Assembly (NCBI GenBank): GCA_001838165.1
Contig: KV835892.1
Span: 156,988-220,987, forward strand
DNA: 64,000 nt
Source: Actinomyces sp. HMSC035G02
GTDB taxonomy: Bacteria; Actinomycetota; Actinomycetes; Actinomycetales; Actinomycetaceae
Direction of reading: 5' to 3'
Shown here: piece after piece, positions 1 to 6,738 of the stretch
Layout: every line of letters starts with the position of its first letter
Numbering within the stretch: position 1 is the stretch's first letter
Made by a program: the position numbers and the translations under genes
The notes under the pieces: generated by a model
The model's input: only the letters and a program-made list of their open reading frames with translations
What the model was told of the DNA's origin: nothing
Database searches by the model: none

Positions 1-105
1 TCGCACGTAATTTATCGCGGTCATTTTTCGAGATACCCCAAAAACGTTGCAATTCCAACGATGCAAATTCGAAGTTTGAATGAGTAAACGAGGAATTACG
101 TGCGA
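1..105. repeat. 12-bp inverted repeat bounding a low-GC block
   Basis: TCGCACGTAATT at 1-12 is the exact reverse complement of AATTACGTGCGA at 94-105. The enclosed DNA is clearly more AT-rich than its surroundings and contains a near-palindrome, CGTTGCAATTCCAACG, at about 45-60. No open reading frame with a ribosome site fits inside. The left copy starts at the first base of the window, so the repeat may extend further. It could be a structured RNA, the end of a small mobile repeat, or a regulatory site; the sequence does not decide. Confidence 0.5.
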
Positions 106-106
106 A

Positions 107-144
107 GTTGTTGAACGACAGCCATAGCTGGGCTTCACAACAAC
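107..144. other. Imperfect stem-loop next to the terminal inverted repeat
   Basis: GTTGTTG (107-113) pairs with CAACAAC (138-144). Inside it CAGC (119-122) pairs with GCTG (127-130) around a CATA loop. It directly follows the 1-105 inverted repeat, so 1-144 is a run of nested dyads. No T-run follows on either strand, so it is not a clear terminator. Its role is unknown. Confidence 0.35.
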
Positions 145-382
145 GTACCGAGCCACACATCAGCACGCCCGGACCCACAGGTGTGTAGGGTGCCGGAGGG
201 ACCGGAGGGCACGGGCGGGCTTCGTGGCGCGGCGCCGAACAGGGCCTGGCTGCGGTGCCCGTGGGCGGCCAGGTCATTTCCGCCGCCCGATTGGAGGCCG
301 CCGCGAGGCCTGCGGGGCCTGGCCGGGCTTCGAGACGACGCGCCGAGCGAAGCTCGCGGCGCGGACGGCGAGCGGGCGGGCA
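145..382. other. GC-rich stretch with no supported gene
   Basis: This very GC-rich sequence is open in several frames on both strands. None of those frames has a Shine-Dalgarno sequence or a recognisable protein. I see only short G/C-rich inverted repeats, for example around 243-272. With the flanking repeats it makes the 1-554 interval the only gap over 300 bases in the window. Confidence 0.5.
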
Positions 383-454
383 GGCCTCGCGGCGGTCGGA
401 GATCTGGCGGCAGCCGGAGAACTAGCGGCGGCCGGAAATCTGGCGGCGCAGCAT
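383..454. repeat. Imperfect 18-bp tandem repeat, four units
   Basis: Units at 383-400, 401-418, 419-436 and 437-454 share the core CTGGCGGCNGCCGGA with substitutions. The clearest pair is GATCTGGCGGCAGCCGGA and GAACTAGCGGCGGCCGGA. The array ends just before the rpsA terminator. One plus-strand frame would read a six-residue Leu-Ala-Ala repeat but lacks a credible start, so I treat the array as non-coding. Confidence 0.5.
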
Positions 455-460
455 CCAGAC

Positions 461-501
461 AAAAAAGTGGTGGCCCCCAGGAAAACCTGGGGACCACCAC
501 T
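461..501 (-). terminator. Rho-independent terminator of rpsA
   Basis: The arms 466-481 and 486-501 form a 16-position stem with one mismatch and a four-base loop. On the minus strand the hairpin is followed by a six-T run, the AAAAAA at 461-466 read from the other strand. It lies about 55 bases beyond the rpsA stop. Confidence 0.9.
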
Positions 502-554
502 CATACGTTCACTTGCGTGAACTGACGAGTCGGAGCTCAGTCAGAAAGACTGAT

Positions 555-1991
555 TCAGTTGTTCGTCAGCTTCTCACGCAGCGCGGCCAGGGCCTCGTCG
601 GAAGCAAGGGTGCCCTCGTTGTCGACCGGGGTCGAGTAGGAGGCCTGCTCCTCGATGGAGGGAGCCGCTTCGGCGTCCTCTTCGAGGGCCTTGCGGACCT
701 GAGCCTTGTGGGCCTCCCAGCGGGCCTGAGCCTCGGCGTACTGGGCTTCCCAAGCCTCGCGCTGAGCGTCGAAGCCTTCCATCCACTCCTGGGTCTCCGG
801 ATCGAAGCCCTCGGGGTACTTGTAGTTGCCGTTCTCGTCGTACTCGGCAGCCATGCCGTAGAGCGAAGGATCGAACTCTTCGGAGGTCGGATCCACGCCC
901 TCGTTGGCCTGCTTGAGGGACAGGGAGATGCGGCGACGCTCGAGGTCGATGTCGATGACCTTGACGAAGACCTCTTCGCCAACCTTGACGACCTGGTCCG
1001 GCAGCTCGACGTGACGCTGAGCCAGCTCGGAGATGTGGACGAGGCCCTCGATGCCGTCCTCGACGCGGACGAACGCGCCGAAGGGGACCAGCTTGGTGAC
1101 CTTGCCAGGCACAACCTGGCCGATGGCGTGGGTGCGGGCGAATGCCTGCCACGGATCTTCCTGGGTGGCCTTGAGCGACAGGGAGACGCGCTCGCGATCC
1201 ATGTCGACGTCGAGAACCTCGACGGTGACTTCCTGGCCAACCTCGACGACCTCGGACGGGTGGTCGATGTGCTTCCAGGACAGCTCGGAGACGTGAACCA
1301 GGCCGTCGACGCCACCGAGATCGACGAACGCGCCGAAGTTGACGATGGAGGAAACGACGCCGGAGCGCACCTGGCCCTTCTGCAGGGTGTGCAGGAAGTT
1401 CGTGCGGACCTCGGACTGGGTCTGCTCGAGCCATGCGCGGCGGGACAGGACCACGTTGTTGCGGTTCTTGTCGAGCTCGATGATCTTCGCTTCGATCTCG
1501 CGACCGATGTAGGGGGCGAGGTCGCGGACGCGACGCATCTCGACGAGGGAGGCGGGCAGGAAGCCGCGCAGGCCGATGTCGAGGATCAGGCCGCCCTTGA
1601 CGACCTCGATGACGGTACCGGTAACGACGCCGTCCTCTTCCTTGACCTTCTCGATCTGGCCCCACGCGCGCTCGTACTGCGCACGCTTCTTCGACAGGAG
1701 GAGGCGGCCTTCCTTGTCTTCCTTCTGGAGGACGAGCGCCTCGATCTGGTCGCCCACGGCGACAACGTCGTCGGGGTTGACGTCGTGCTTAATGGACAGC
1801 TCGCGAGAGAGGATCACACCCTCGGTCTTGTAGCCGATGTCAAGGAGGACCTCGTCGTGGTCGACCTTGACGACAGTGCCCTCGACGATGTCGCCATCGT
1901 TGAAGTACTTGATGGTCTCGTCGATGGCTGCGATCAGGTCTGCTTCCGAACCAATGTCGTTGATAGCGACCTGCGGCGTGTTGGTGGTCAT
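555..1991 (-). CDS. rpsA: 30S ribosomal protein S1
   Basis: Ribosomal protein S1, 478 residues, binds mRNA on the small subunit and helps start translation. Four S1 RNA-binding (OB-fold) domains can be followed at roughly 33-105, 123-190, 205-275 and 293-363, the last two with NFGAFVDLGGVDGLVHVSEL and PFGAFVRVEDGIEGLVHISE. The C-terminal ~110 residues are acidic, rich in Glu/Ala/Gln and aromatic residues, with no fold I recognise. Four domains is usual for actinobacterial S1, against six in E. coli. I chose the ATG at 1991 because GGAGAAAC lies upstream; the longer frame to 2063 has no homology. It is transcribed alone, downstream of polA, and ends at a strong terminator. Confidence 0.97.
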   Translation of the reverse strand: MTTNTPQVAINDIGSEADLIAAIDETIKYFNDGDIVEGTVVKVDHDEVLLDIGYKTEGVILSRELSIKHDVNPDDVVAVGDQIEALVLQKEDKEGRLLLSKKRAQYERAWGQIEKVKEEDGVVTGTVIEVVKGGLILDIGLRGFLPASLVEMRRVRDLAPYIGREIEAKIIELDKNRNNVVLSRRAWLEQTQSEVRTNFLHTLQKGQVRSGVVSSIVNFGAFVDLGGVDGLVHVSELSWKHIDHPSEVVEVGQEVTVEVLDVDMDRERVSLSLKATQEDPWQAFARTHAIGQVVPGKVTKLVPFGAFVRVEDGIEGLVHISELAQRHVELPDQVVKVGEEVFVKVIDIDLERRRISLSLKQANEGVDPTSEEFDPSLYGMAAEYDENGNYKYPEGFDPETQEWMEGFDAQREAWEAQYAEAQARWEAHKAQVRKALEEDAEAAPSIEEQASYSTPVDNEGTLASDEALAALREKLTNN

Positions 1992-2085
1992 GTAGTAGTT
2001 TCTCCGAAACGGACTGGATAGTAGATGGACAGTTCCGGTGCCCCGGGACGAATACGGATGCACTTGTCCCCAGACACCGTGAACC

Positions 2086-2094
2086 AGTTTAGCA
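2086..2094 (-). promoter_or_regulatory. Candidate extended -10 promoter of rpsA
   Basis: The minus strand reads TGCTAAACT, an extended -10 of the TGN-TANNNT type, in the polA-rpsA gap. It would give a leader of about 90 bases before the rpsA ATG. No good -35 is visible at standard spacing, so the call is tentative. Confidence 0.4.
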
Positions 2095-2162
2095 GCCTTT
2101 GACTGGCAAATGTGACGAATTTGGCGACACTTTCCGTGGCGTGCGTCGCGTCGTCTCGCCGG

Positions 2163-4868
2163 TCAGTGAGCCGCGAGCTGCCAGGACGCCCCGATGCCGA
2201 CAGCAACATCGAGCGGGACGGAGAGCTCCACGGGCGTCGCCATCTTGTCGCGAACGATCGCCTCGAGCGCCGCGGCCTCTCCCGGAGCGACCTCAAGGAG
2301 CAGTTCGTCGTGGATCTGCACGAGGAGGCGAGACTTCAGGCCGGCCTCGGACAGGGCGTCGACGACGTTCATCATGGCGATCTTGACGATGTCCGCAGCA
2401 CTGCCCTGGATGGGAGCGTTGAGGGCAGCACGCTCTGCCATCTCGCGGCGCTGGCGGTTCGAGGAACGCAGGTCGGGCAGGTAGCGGCGGCGCCCAAACA
2501 TCGTCTGGGTGTAGCCGTCGGCACGCGCCTGGGCGACAAGGCCCTCGAGATAGTCGCGAACCTTCCCGAAGCGTTCGAAGTAACGATCACGCAGAGCGGC
2601 GGCCTCGGGCACAGGAATGCCGAGCTGGGCGGCGAGGCCGTAGGAGGACAGGCCGTACGCGAGGCCGTAGGAGGTCGCCTTGATGCGCGACCGTTCCTCG
2701 GCGCTTACCTCGGCAACCGGGGTTCCAAAAACCATGGATGCCATCGTGCGGTGCAGGTCCTCGCCGGAATTGAACGCCTCGATAAGCGCCTCGTCGCCGG
2801 ACAGGTGGGCCATCAGGCGCATCTCGATCTGCGAATAGTCGGCGCTCATGAGCGACTCGAAGCCCTCACCCGCAACGAAGGCGCCGCGGATGCGCATGCC
2901 GTCGGCGCTGCGCGCGGGGATGTTCTGCAGGTTCGGATCGGAGGACGCGAGGCGCCCCGTGGCCGCGGCGACCTGGGAGAAGGTCGTGTGGATGCGCCCA
3001 TCGGATGCGACGGTCGCGGACAGCGAGTCGACCATCTGCTTGAGCTTGATGCGGTCACGGTGGGTGAGTAGGAAGCCGAGGAAGTCGTGCCCCGCTCCCC
3101 CTTCGTCCGCAGTCTTCGCGTGCAGGTCCGCCAGGGCCTCGGCGTTCGTCGTATACCCGGTCTTCGTCTTCTTCGTCTTCGGCAGGCCGAAGTGGTCGAA
3201 GAGCAGCTCCTGGAGCTGCTTGGGGCTCGAGAGGTTGACCTCGCGGCCCGCAGCTGCCCATGCGCCCTCGCGCGCGGCATCGACGGCTTTGCCGAGTTCA
3301 TCGGAGAGTCCATCAAGCACGCTCGTGTCAGCGGCGATGCCGATGTCTTCCATCTGCCCCAGCAGAACCGACAGGGGCATCTCCATGTCGGCGAGCAGGC
3401 AGGCCTCAGAGCTTTCCTCCAGGCGCGCGCGCAGAGTCGCGGCCAGCGGGTGCAGGTGGGCGGCCAGCTTGCCGGCGCGCACCTGCGCCGCGCTCGGGCC
3501 CGCTCCCATGTCGCCGAGATCGAAGAGAGCCTCAGAGTCACCCTCCTCTTCCTCGATGACGACACCGAGCACGCGCGACAGAACATCCTCGAGCTTGTGC
3601 GAGCGCTGATCGGGGTGGGCGAGGTAGGCAGCCAGCATCGTGTCGAATTGAACGCCACCGAGAGCCCAGCCGCGCGAGGAGAGCGCGTGACGCGCACCCT
3701 TCGCGTCGTGCACGATGAGGGACGAGGCTGTGGCGAGCACCTCGCTAAGAGTTTCCTCTTGCTTGGGGCTCAGTTCGACGGGGTCGATAACGAGCGCCTC
3801 GTTGGAGGAGGCGAGGACAAGGCGGGTCACGTCGCCACGCGTCGGCCTCGTATCCCCCTCGATCAGCACAGCGTGAGGTGAGTGGGCGCGAGCCCACTGT
3901 GCGATGTCGTAGGAGCCATCGGCGAGAGACACCGAGATCTCGACCTCGGCGAAAGGCTCGTGGGCCTCGTCGACGTGTCCCTCCCCCATGCCAATCCCGG
4001 AGACCTCACGCACCTTCTGGCGCAAGCGACCAAACTCGAGGGAATCGAAGAGACGATCAATGGCGGCAATATCCGTGGGACGCCGCGCCAAGTCACTCGG
4101 CGACACCTCAAGGTCCATGTCGGTGAGCAGGCGATTCAGGCGGCGGTTTCGCACCACGTCATCGATATGCTCACGCAGCGCTGCGCCACGCTTTCCGCCG
4201 ATCTCATCAGCCCGGGCCAGCAGGTTGTCCAGGCCGTCGTACTTGTTGATCCACTGCGCGGCAGTCTTGGGGCCAACACCCGGAACGCCGGGCAGGTTGT
4301 CCGAGGTCTCACCCACGATTGCGGCGATCTCGGGATAGCGGTGCGGCGGCACGCCGTACTTCTCCTCCACCGCTTGGGGAGTCATGCGGCGCAGATCGCC
4401 GGGACCCGTGCCCGGGTACAGCACCGTCACGTTATCAGTCACCGTCTGGAAGGAGTCGCGGTCGCCGGACACGACGAGGACGGTCGCGCCATCGTTACCG
4501 GCGCGGTACGCGAGCGTCGCGAGAATATCGTCTGCCTCGAAGCCCTCGCGCGAGAGCGACACGATCCCCATCGCATCGAGCACCTCGCGAATCAGCTCCA
4601 CCTGTCCTTTGAACTCCTCGGGCGTGGCGTCGCGCGTCCCCTTGTACTCCGGGTACTCCTCAGTGCGGAATGAGTGCCTGGACACATCGAAAGCGACAGC
4701 AACATGCGTCGGCTGCTCGGTTTCCAACAGCCTCGTCAGCATTGAAACAAAGCCGTAAACGGCGTTCGTGTGCTGGCCCGTAGCCGTCACGAAGTTATCC
4801 GGCCGAAGGGCATAAAACGCACGAAAAGCCATCGAATGGCCGTCAATAATCAGCACAGTGTCACTCAC
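2163..4868 (-). CDS. polA: DNA polymerase I
   Basis: DNA polymerase I, about 901 residues, fills gaps and removes RNA primers in replication and repair. The N-terminal ~290 residues are a FEN1-type 5' nuclease (IIDGHSMAFRAFYAL, EADDILATLAY, SGDRDSFQTV). The polymerase domain fills the C-terminal ~390: motif A SADYSQIEMRLMAHLSGDE near 673, motif B RIKATSYGLAYGLSSYG, motif C VQIHDELLLEV near 848. The middle keeps the proofreading-exonuclease fold but the DxE metal motif is absent (VLIEGDTRP at that place), so proofreading is probably lost, as in mycobacterial Pol I. I prefer the GTG at 4868, preceded by AGGGTG; an ATG at 4889 in the same frame would overlap the divergent gene's start. Confidence 0.96.
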   Translation of the reverse strand: MSDTVLIIDGHSMAFRAFYALRPDNFVTATGQHTNAVYGFVSMLTRLLETEQPTHVAVAFDVSRHSFRTEEYPEYKGTRDATPEEFKGQVELIREVLDAMGIVSLSREGFEADDILATLAYRAGNDGATVLVVSGDRDSFQTVTDNVTVLYPGTGPGDLRRMTPQAVEEKYGVPPHRYPEIAAIVGETSDNLPGVPGVGPKTAAQWINKYDGLDNLLARADEIGGKRGAALREHIDDVVRNRRLNRLLTDMDLEVSPSDLARRPTDIAAIDRLFDSLEFGRLRQKVREVSGIGMGEGHVDEAHEPFAEVEISVSLADGSYDIAQWARAHSPHAVLIEGDTRPTRGDVTRLVLASSNEALVIDPVELSPKQEETLSEVLATASSLIVHDAKGARHALSSRGWALGGVQFDTMLAAYLAHPDQRSHKLEDVLSRVLGVVIEEEEGDSEALFDLGDMGAGPSAAQVRAGKLAAHLHPLAATLRARLEESSEACLLADMEMPLSVLLGQMEDIGIAADTSVLDGLSDELGKAVDAAREGAWAAAGREVNLSSPKQLQELLFDHFGLPKTKKTKTGYTTNAEALADLHAKTADEGGAGHDFLGFLLTHRDRIKLKQMVDSLSATVASDGRIHTTFSQVAAATGRLASSDPNLQNIPARSADGMRIRGAFVAGEGFESLMSADYSQIEMRLMAHLSGDEALIEAFNSGEDLHRTMASMVFGTPVAEVSAEERSRIKATSYGLAYGLSSYGLAAQLGIPVPEAAALRDRYFERFGKVRDYLEGLVAQARADGYTQTMFGRRRYLPDLRSSNRQRREMAERAALNAPIQGSAADIVKIAMMNVVDALSEAGLKSRLLVQIHDELLLEVAPGEAAALEAIVRDKMATPVELSVPLDVAVGIGASWQLAAH

Positions 4869-4887
4869 ACATGCCACCCTAGATGCC

Positions 4888-5364
4888 ATGACACACGATC
4901 ACCAGACGAAACACACGCATTCTTCCTCACCAGATCCGCTCGCACGCGGCGGGTGGGTCGGTGCCCACTGGCCGGGCACCCTGATGGAAGCCACCGGGAT
5001 GGAAGTGCTGGAGCACAGCGCCACGCGCACCGTCATTTCTATGCCCATCGAGGGAAACCGCCAGAGCGCCGGGATCCTCCACGGCGGCGCATCTGCCGCC
5101 CTCGCGGAGACCGCAGCGTCGTTTGCCGCCCAGATCCACGCGCGTGAAGCTAACCCGGGCAAGCAGGCCTACGCCGTTGGAACGGAACTGAACGCTTCGC
5201 ACATCAGCGCCGGACGCGAGGGAATCATCACCGCGACCGCGACCGCCGTTCACCTCGGCCGAAGCTCGACCGTTCACACCGTGGAAATCCGCGACGAGGC
5301 AGACCGCCTCATTTCGATCGCACGCGTGACGAACCGCATCCTGGTGCGCTCGAGCCACGACTGA
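4888..5364 (+). CDS. PaaI-type hotdog-fold thioesterase
   Basis: A 158-residue single-domain hotdog protein, predicted to hydrolyse an acyl-CoA or aryl-CoA thioester; the substrate cannot be told from sequence. The core helix carries HGGASAALAET with the usual catalytic Gly-rich stretch and acidic residue. It is followed by the beta-sheet segments AVGTELNASHISA and TATAVHLGRSSTVHTVEIRD typical of the PaaI/YbgC-like group. The N-terminal ~20 residues are hydrophilic and His-rich. It runs opposite to polA with almost no spacer, and no Shine-Dalgarno precedes the ATG at 4888, so it may be leaderless; an in-frame ATG at 4858 is an alternative. Menaquinone-pathway DHNA-CoA thioesterase is one possible role, not shown. 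Confidence 0.85.
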   Translation: MTHDHQTKHTHSSSPDPLARGGWVGAHWPGTLMEATGMEVLEHSATRTVISMPIEGNRQSAGILHGGASAALAETAASFAAQIHAREANPGKQAYAVGTELNASHISAGREGIITATATAVHLGRSSTVHTVEIRDEADRLISIARVTNRILVRSSHD

Positions 5365-5380
5365 GTTGCCAGGGCACAGC

Positions 5381-5410
5381 AATGGGGAGGGTCGATTGCC
5401 CCTCCCCATT
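5381..5410. terminator. Bidirectional hairpin between convergent genes
   Basis: AATGGGGAGG (5381-5390) pairs perfectly with CCTCCCCATT (5401-5410) around a ten-base loop. It sits between the stops of the plus-strand thioesterase and the minus-strand pdtaR. Neither side has a long T-run, so efficiency is uncertain. Confidence 0.65.
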
Positions 5411-5424
5411 CGCGCTTCTATGAG

Positions 5425-6015
5425 TCAGTCGTCGACCTGGTTGATCACCGCGTCGGCGACCTCGCGCATGGACAGACGACGATCCATCGACGTCTTCTGA
5501 ATCCAGCGGAAAGCCTCGGGCTCGCTCATGCCCATGTTCTTCATGAGCAGACCCTTCGCGCGATCCACGCGCTTGCGGGTCTCGAAGCGATCCGACAGAT
5601 CGGCAATCTGATCCTCAAGCGACTCGATCTCTGCGTGACGCGACAGGGCAATCTCGACAGCCGGGATCAGGTCAGCGGGACTGAAAGGCTTCACGACGTA
5701 GGCCATCGCGCCGGCGTCACGAGCACGCTCAACGAGCTCAGTCTGCGAGAACGCCGTCAACATAACAACGGCGCAGGACAGTTCCTGCAGGATCTTCTCC
5801 GCTGCGGTGATGCCGTCCATCTTCGGCATCTTGACATCCATCACGCACAGATCCGGTTCGAGCTCGAGTGCCAGCTCGACAGCTTCCTCACCGTCGGCAG
5901 CCTCGCCAACGACCTCGAACCCCGCCTGGGTCAGCGTCTCAACGATATCGAGACGAATCAACCCCTCGTCTTCTGCGACGAGGACGCGACGCGGTTCAGC
6001 CTGCTCTTCACTCAT
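5425..6015 (-). CDS. pdtaR: ANTAR-domain response regulator PdtaR
   Basis: A two-component regulator (196 residues) acting on RNA rather than DNA. The N-terminal receiver (about 10-125) has the acidic pair in AEDEGLIRL, the phospho-acceptor Asp in CVMDVKMPKMDG, the switch Thr in MLTAF and the Lys of VVKPFS. The C-terminal ANTAR domain (RKRVDRAKGLLMKNMGMSEP, then an AFRWIQ helix) binds two-hexaloop RNA in this family and promotes antitermination when the receiver is phosphorylated by PdtaS. No kinase gene is nearby. The ATG at 6015 follows GAGGAATATGACA; the open frame to 6093 would run into the tRNA gene. It is divergent from the tRNA and convergent with the thioesterase. Confidence 0.95.
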   Translation of the reverse strand: MSEEQAEPRRVLVAEDEGLIRLDIVETLTQAGFEVVGEAADGEEAVELALELEPDLCVMDVKMPKMDGITAAEKILQELSCAVVMLTAFSQTELVERARDAGAMAYVVKPFSPADLIPAVEIALSRHAEIESLEDQIADLSDRFETRKRVDRAKGLLMKNMGMSEPEAFRWIQKTSMDRRLSMREVADAVINQVDD

Positions 6016-6031
6016 TGTCATATTCCTCAGT

Positions 6032-6060
6032 TTGATCGGTTTGCTCAGCTGCTCTATTGT
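6032..6060 (+). promoter_or_regulatory. Promoter of the tRNA gene
   Basis: TTGATC (6032-6037), a 17-base spacer and TATTGT (6055-6060) match the housekeeping sigma consensus in four of six positions each at ideal spacing. Transcription would start near 6067, just before the mature tRNA 5' end at 6079. Confidence 0.65.
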
Positions 6061-6078
6061 GGGTCTCGCACACACGAA

Positions 6079-6152
6079 GCCCCGATAGCCCAACTGGCAG
6101 AGGCGGTCGGCTCAAACCCGGCTTGTTGTGGGTTCGAATCCCACTCGGGGTA
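6079..6152 (+). tRNA. tRNA-Leu (anticodon CAA), short variable arm
   Basis: A complete 74-base cloverleaf folds by hand. The acceptor arms GCCCCGA and TCGGGGT pair, with a G-U first pair; the discriminator is A6152. The D-arm has 3 bp and an 11-base loop (CAACTGGCAGA), the leucine/serine style. The anticodon stem is GTCGG/CCGGC with loop CTCAAAC, giving CAA at 6113-6115. The variable region is only five bases (TTGTT), and the T-arm GTGGG-TTCGAAT-CCCAC is canonical. CAA means leucine, but leucine tRNAs normally have a long variable arm. I recall a similar short tRNA-Leu(CAA), leuV, beside pdtaR in M. tuberculosis. No complete CCA end is encoded (ACCG follows). Confidence 0.88.
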
Positions 6153-6246
6153 CCGCCAGTGGAGTACGTGCTCCTAATGGTACCGGCAATTTCGCACGTG
6201 TGCGACGTGCGTAGGACAAATTGATACAGCAAAATCGCAGACGAAC

Positions 6247-6279
6247 AAGGGGCCGACAAGCATTGCTTGTCGGCCCCTT
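6247..6279. terminator. Perfect 15-bp hairpin between tRNA and small ORF
   Basis: AAGGGGCCGACAAGC (6247-6261) pairs without mismatch to 6265-6279 around a three-base loop, followed by TTTG on the plus strand. It can end the tRNA transcript and, on the minus strand, the small gene that stops at 6289. Confidence 0.85.
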
Positions 6280-6288
6280 TGTCACGGA

Positions 6289-6504
6289 TCAGGCCACGAC
6301 GCTCAGTTCGAGACCGAGGTACTCGGCAGCCGCGCCCCGGCGGGCCGGCTCGTCAAGGTCGGCGATTGCCTGCTTGACCCTCGAATCGTGGAAGTCAGCG
6401 AACCACGGCTCAACGGCGCGTGAGAGCTGGCCGACCTCCAGGTTGTTGGCCACGCGGCCAAACAGTGTGTCGTGGACCGACACGGTCCGGATATTCGTAT
6501 TCAT
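6289..6504 (-). CDS. Small protein of unknown function (71 aa)
   Basis: I do not recognise this protein. It is a real-looking gene: ATG start, a strong AGGAG eight bases upstream, codon use like its neighbours, and a perfect hairpin 10 bases past the stop. The 71 residues begin MNTNIRTVSVHDTLFGRVAN, lack Cys and any membrane segment or signal peptide, and look mainly helical and acidic (WFADFHDSRVKQAIADLDEP). It sits alone between the tRNA and the pyk terminator, so it is transcribed separately from pyk. A small cytosolic regulator or conserved actinobacterial protein is possible; nothing in the sequence names a partner. Confidence 0.7.
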   Translation of the reverse strand: MNTNIRTVSVHDTLFGRVANNLEVGQLSRAVEPWFADFHDSRVKQAIADLDEPARRGAAAEYLGLELSVVA

Positions 6505-6685
6505 TTCTCTTTCTCCTCTTCAATTCGGGCGCGCCAGAAAACGTGCTTTGTTCGCACAGGCATTTCTGATGACGCCGGGCAGCGATCTGCTGCTGTGCCG
6601 CACCGTCATTGGTACGGCTTCCACGTGTCTCAACGTGTATTCGAGTACTTTATTCCACGGATTTCATTTTGTCCACGTGAAGAAA

Positions 6686-6727
6686 CCAAAAGAGCGGGGG
6701 CGCCGGCTTACCGCCGACGCCCCCGCT
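6686..6727 (-). terminator. Terminator of pyk
   Basis: AGCGGGGGCG (6693-6702) pairs with CGCCCCCGCT (6718-6727), and an inner CCGGC/GCCG dyad extends the stem. The minus strand continues with CTTTTGG. It lies just beyond the pyk stop at 6739. Confidence 0.8.
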
Positions 6728-6738
6728 GCTCACGCATC

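Noticed and set aside
181..525. Several overlapping open frames in the GC-rich left end, including one with a Leu-Ala-Ala repeat
   Set aside because: No Shine-Dalgarno, GTG-only or arbitrary starts, and they run through the rpsA terminator hairpin.
513..2021. A 502-codon plus-strand frame opposite rpsA, and other long frames opposite pyk, alaS, glnE, hisS and rel
   Set aside because: They mirror conserved genes on the other strand, have no ribosome sites, and consist of low-complexity Arg/Asp/Leu/Val translations typical of high-GC antisense shadow.
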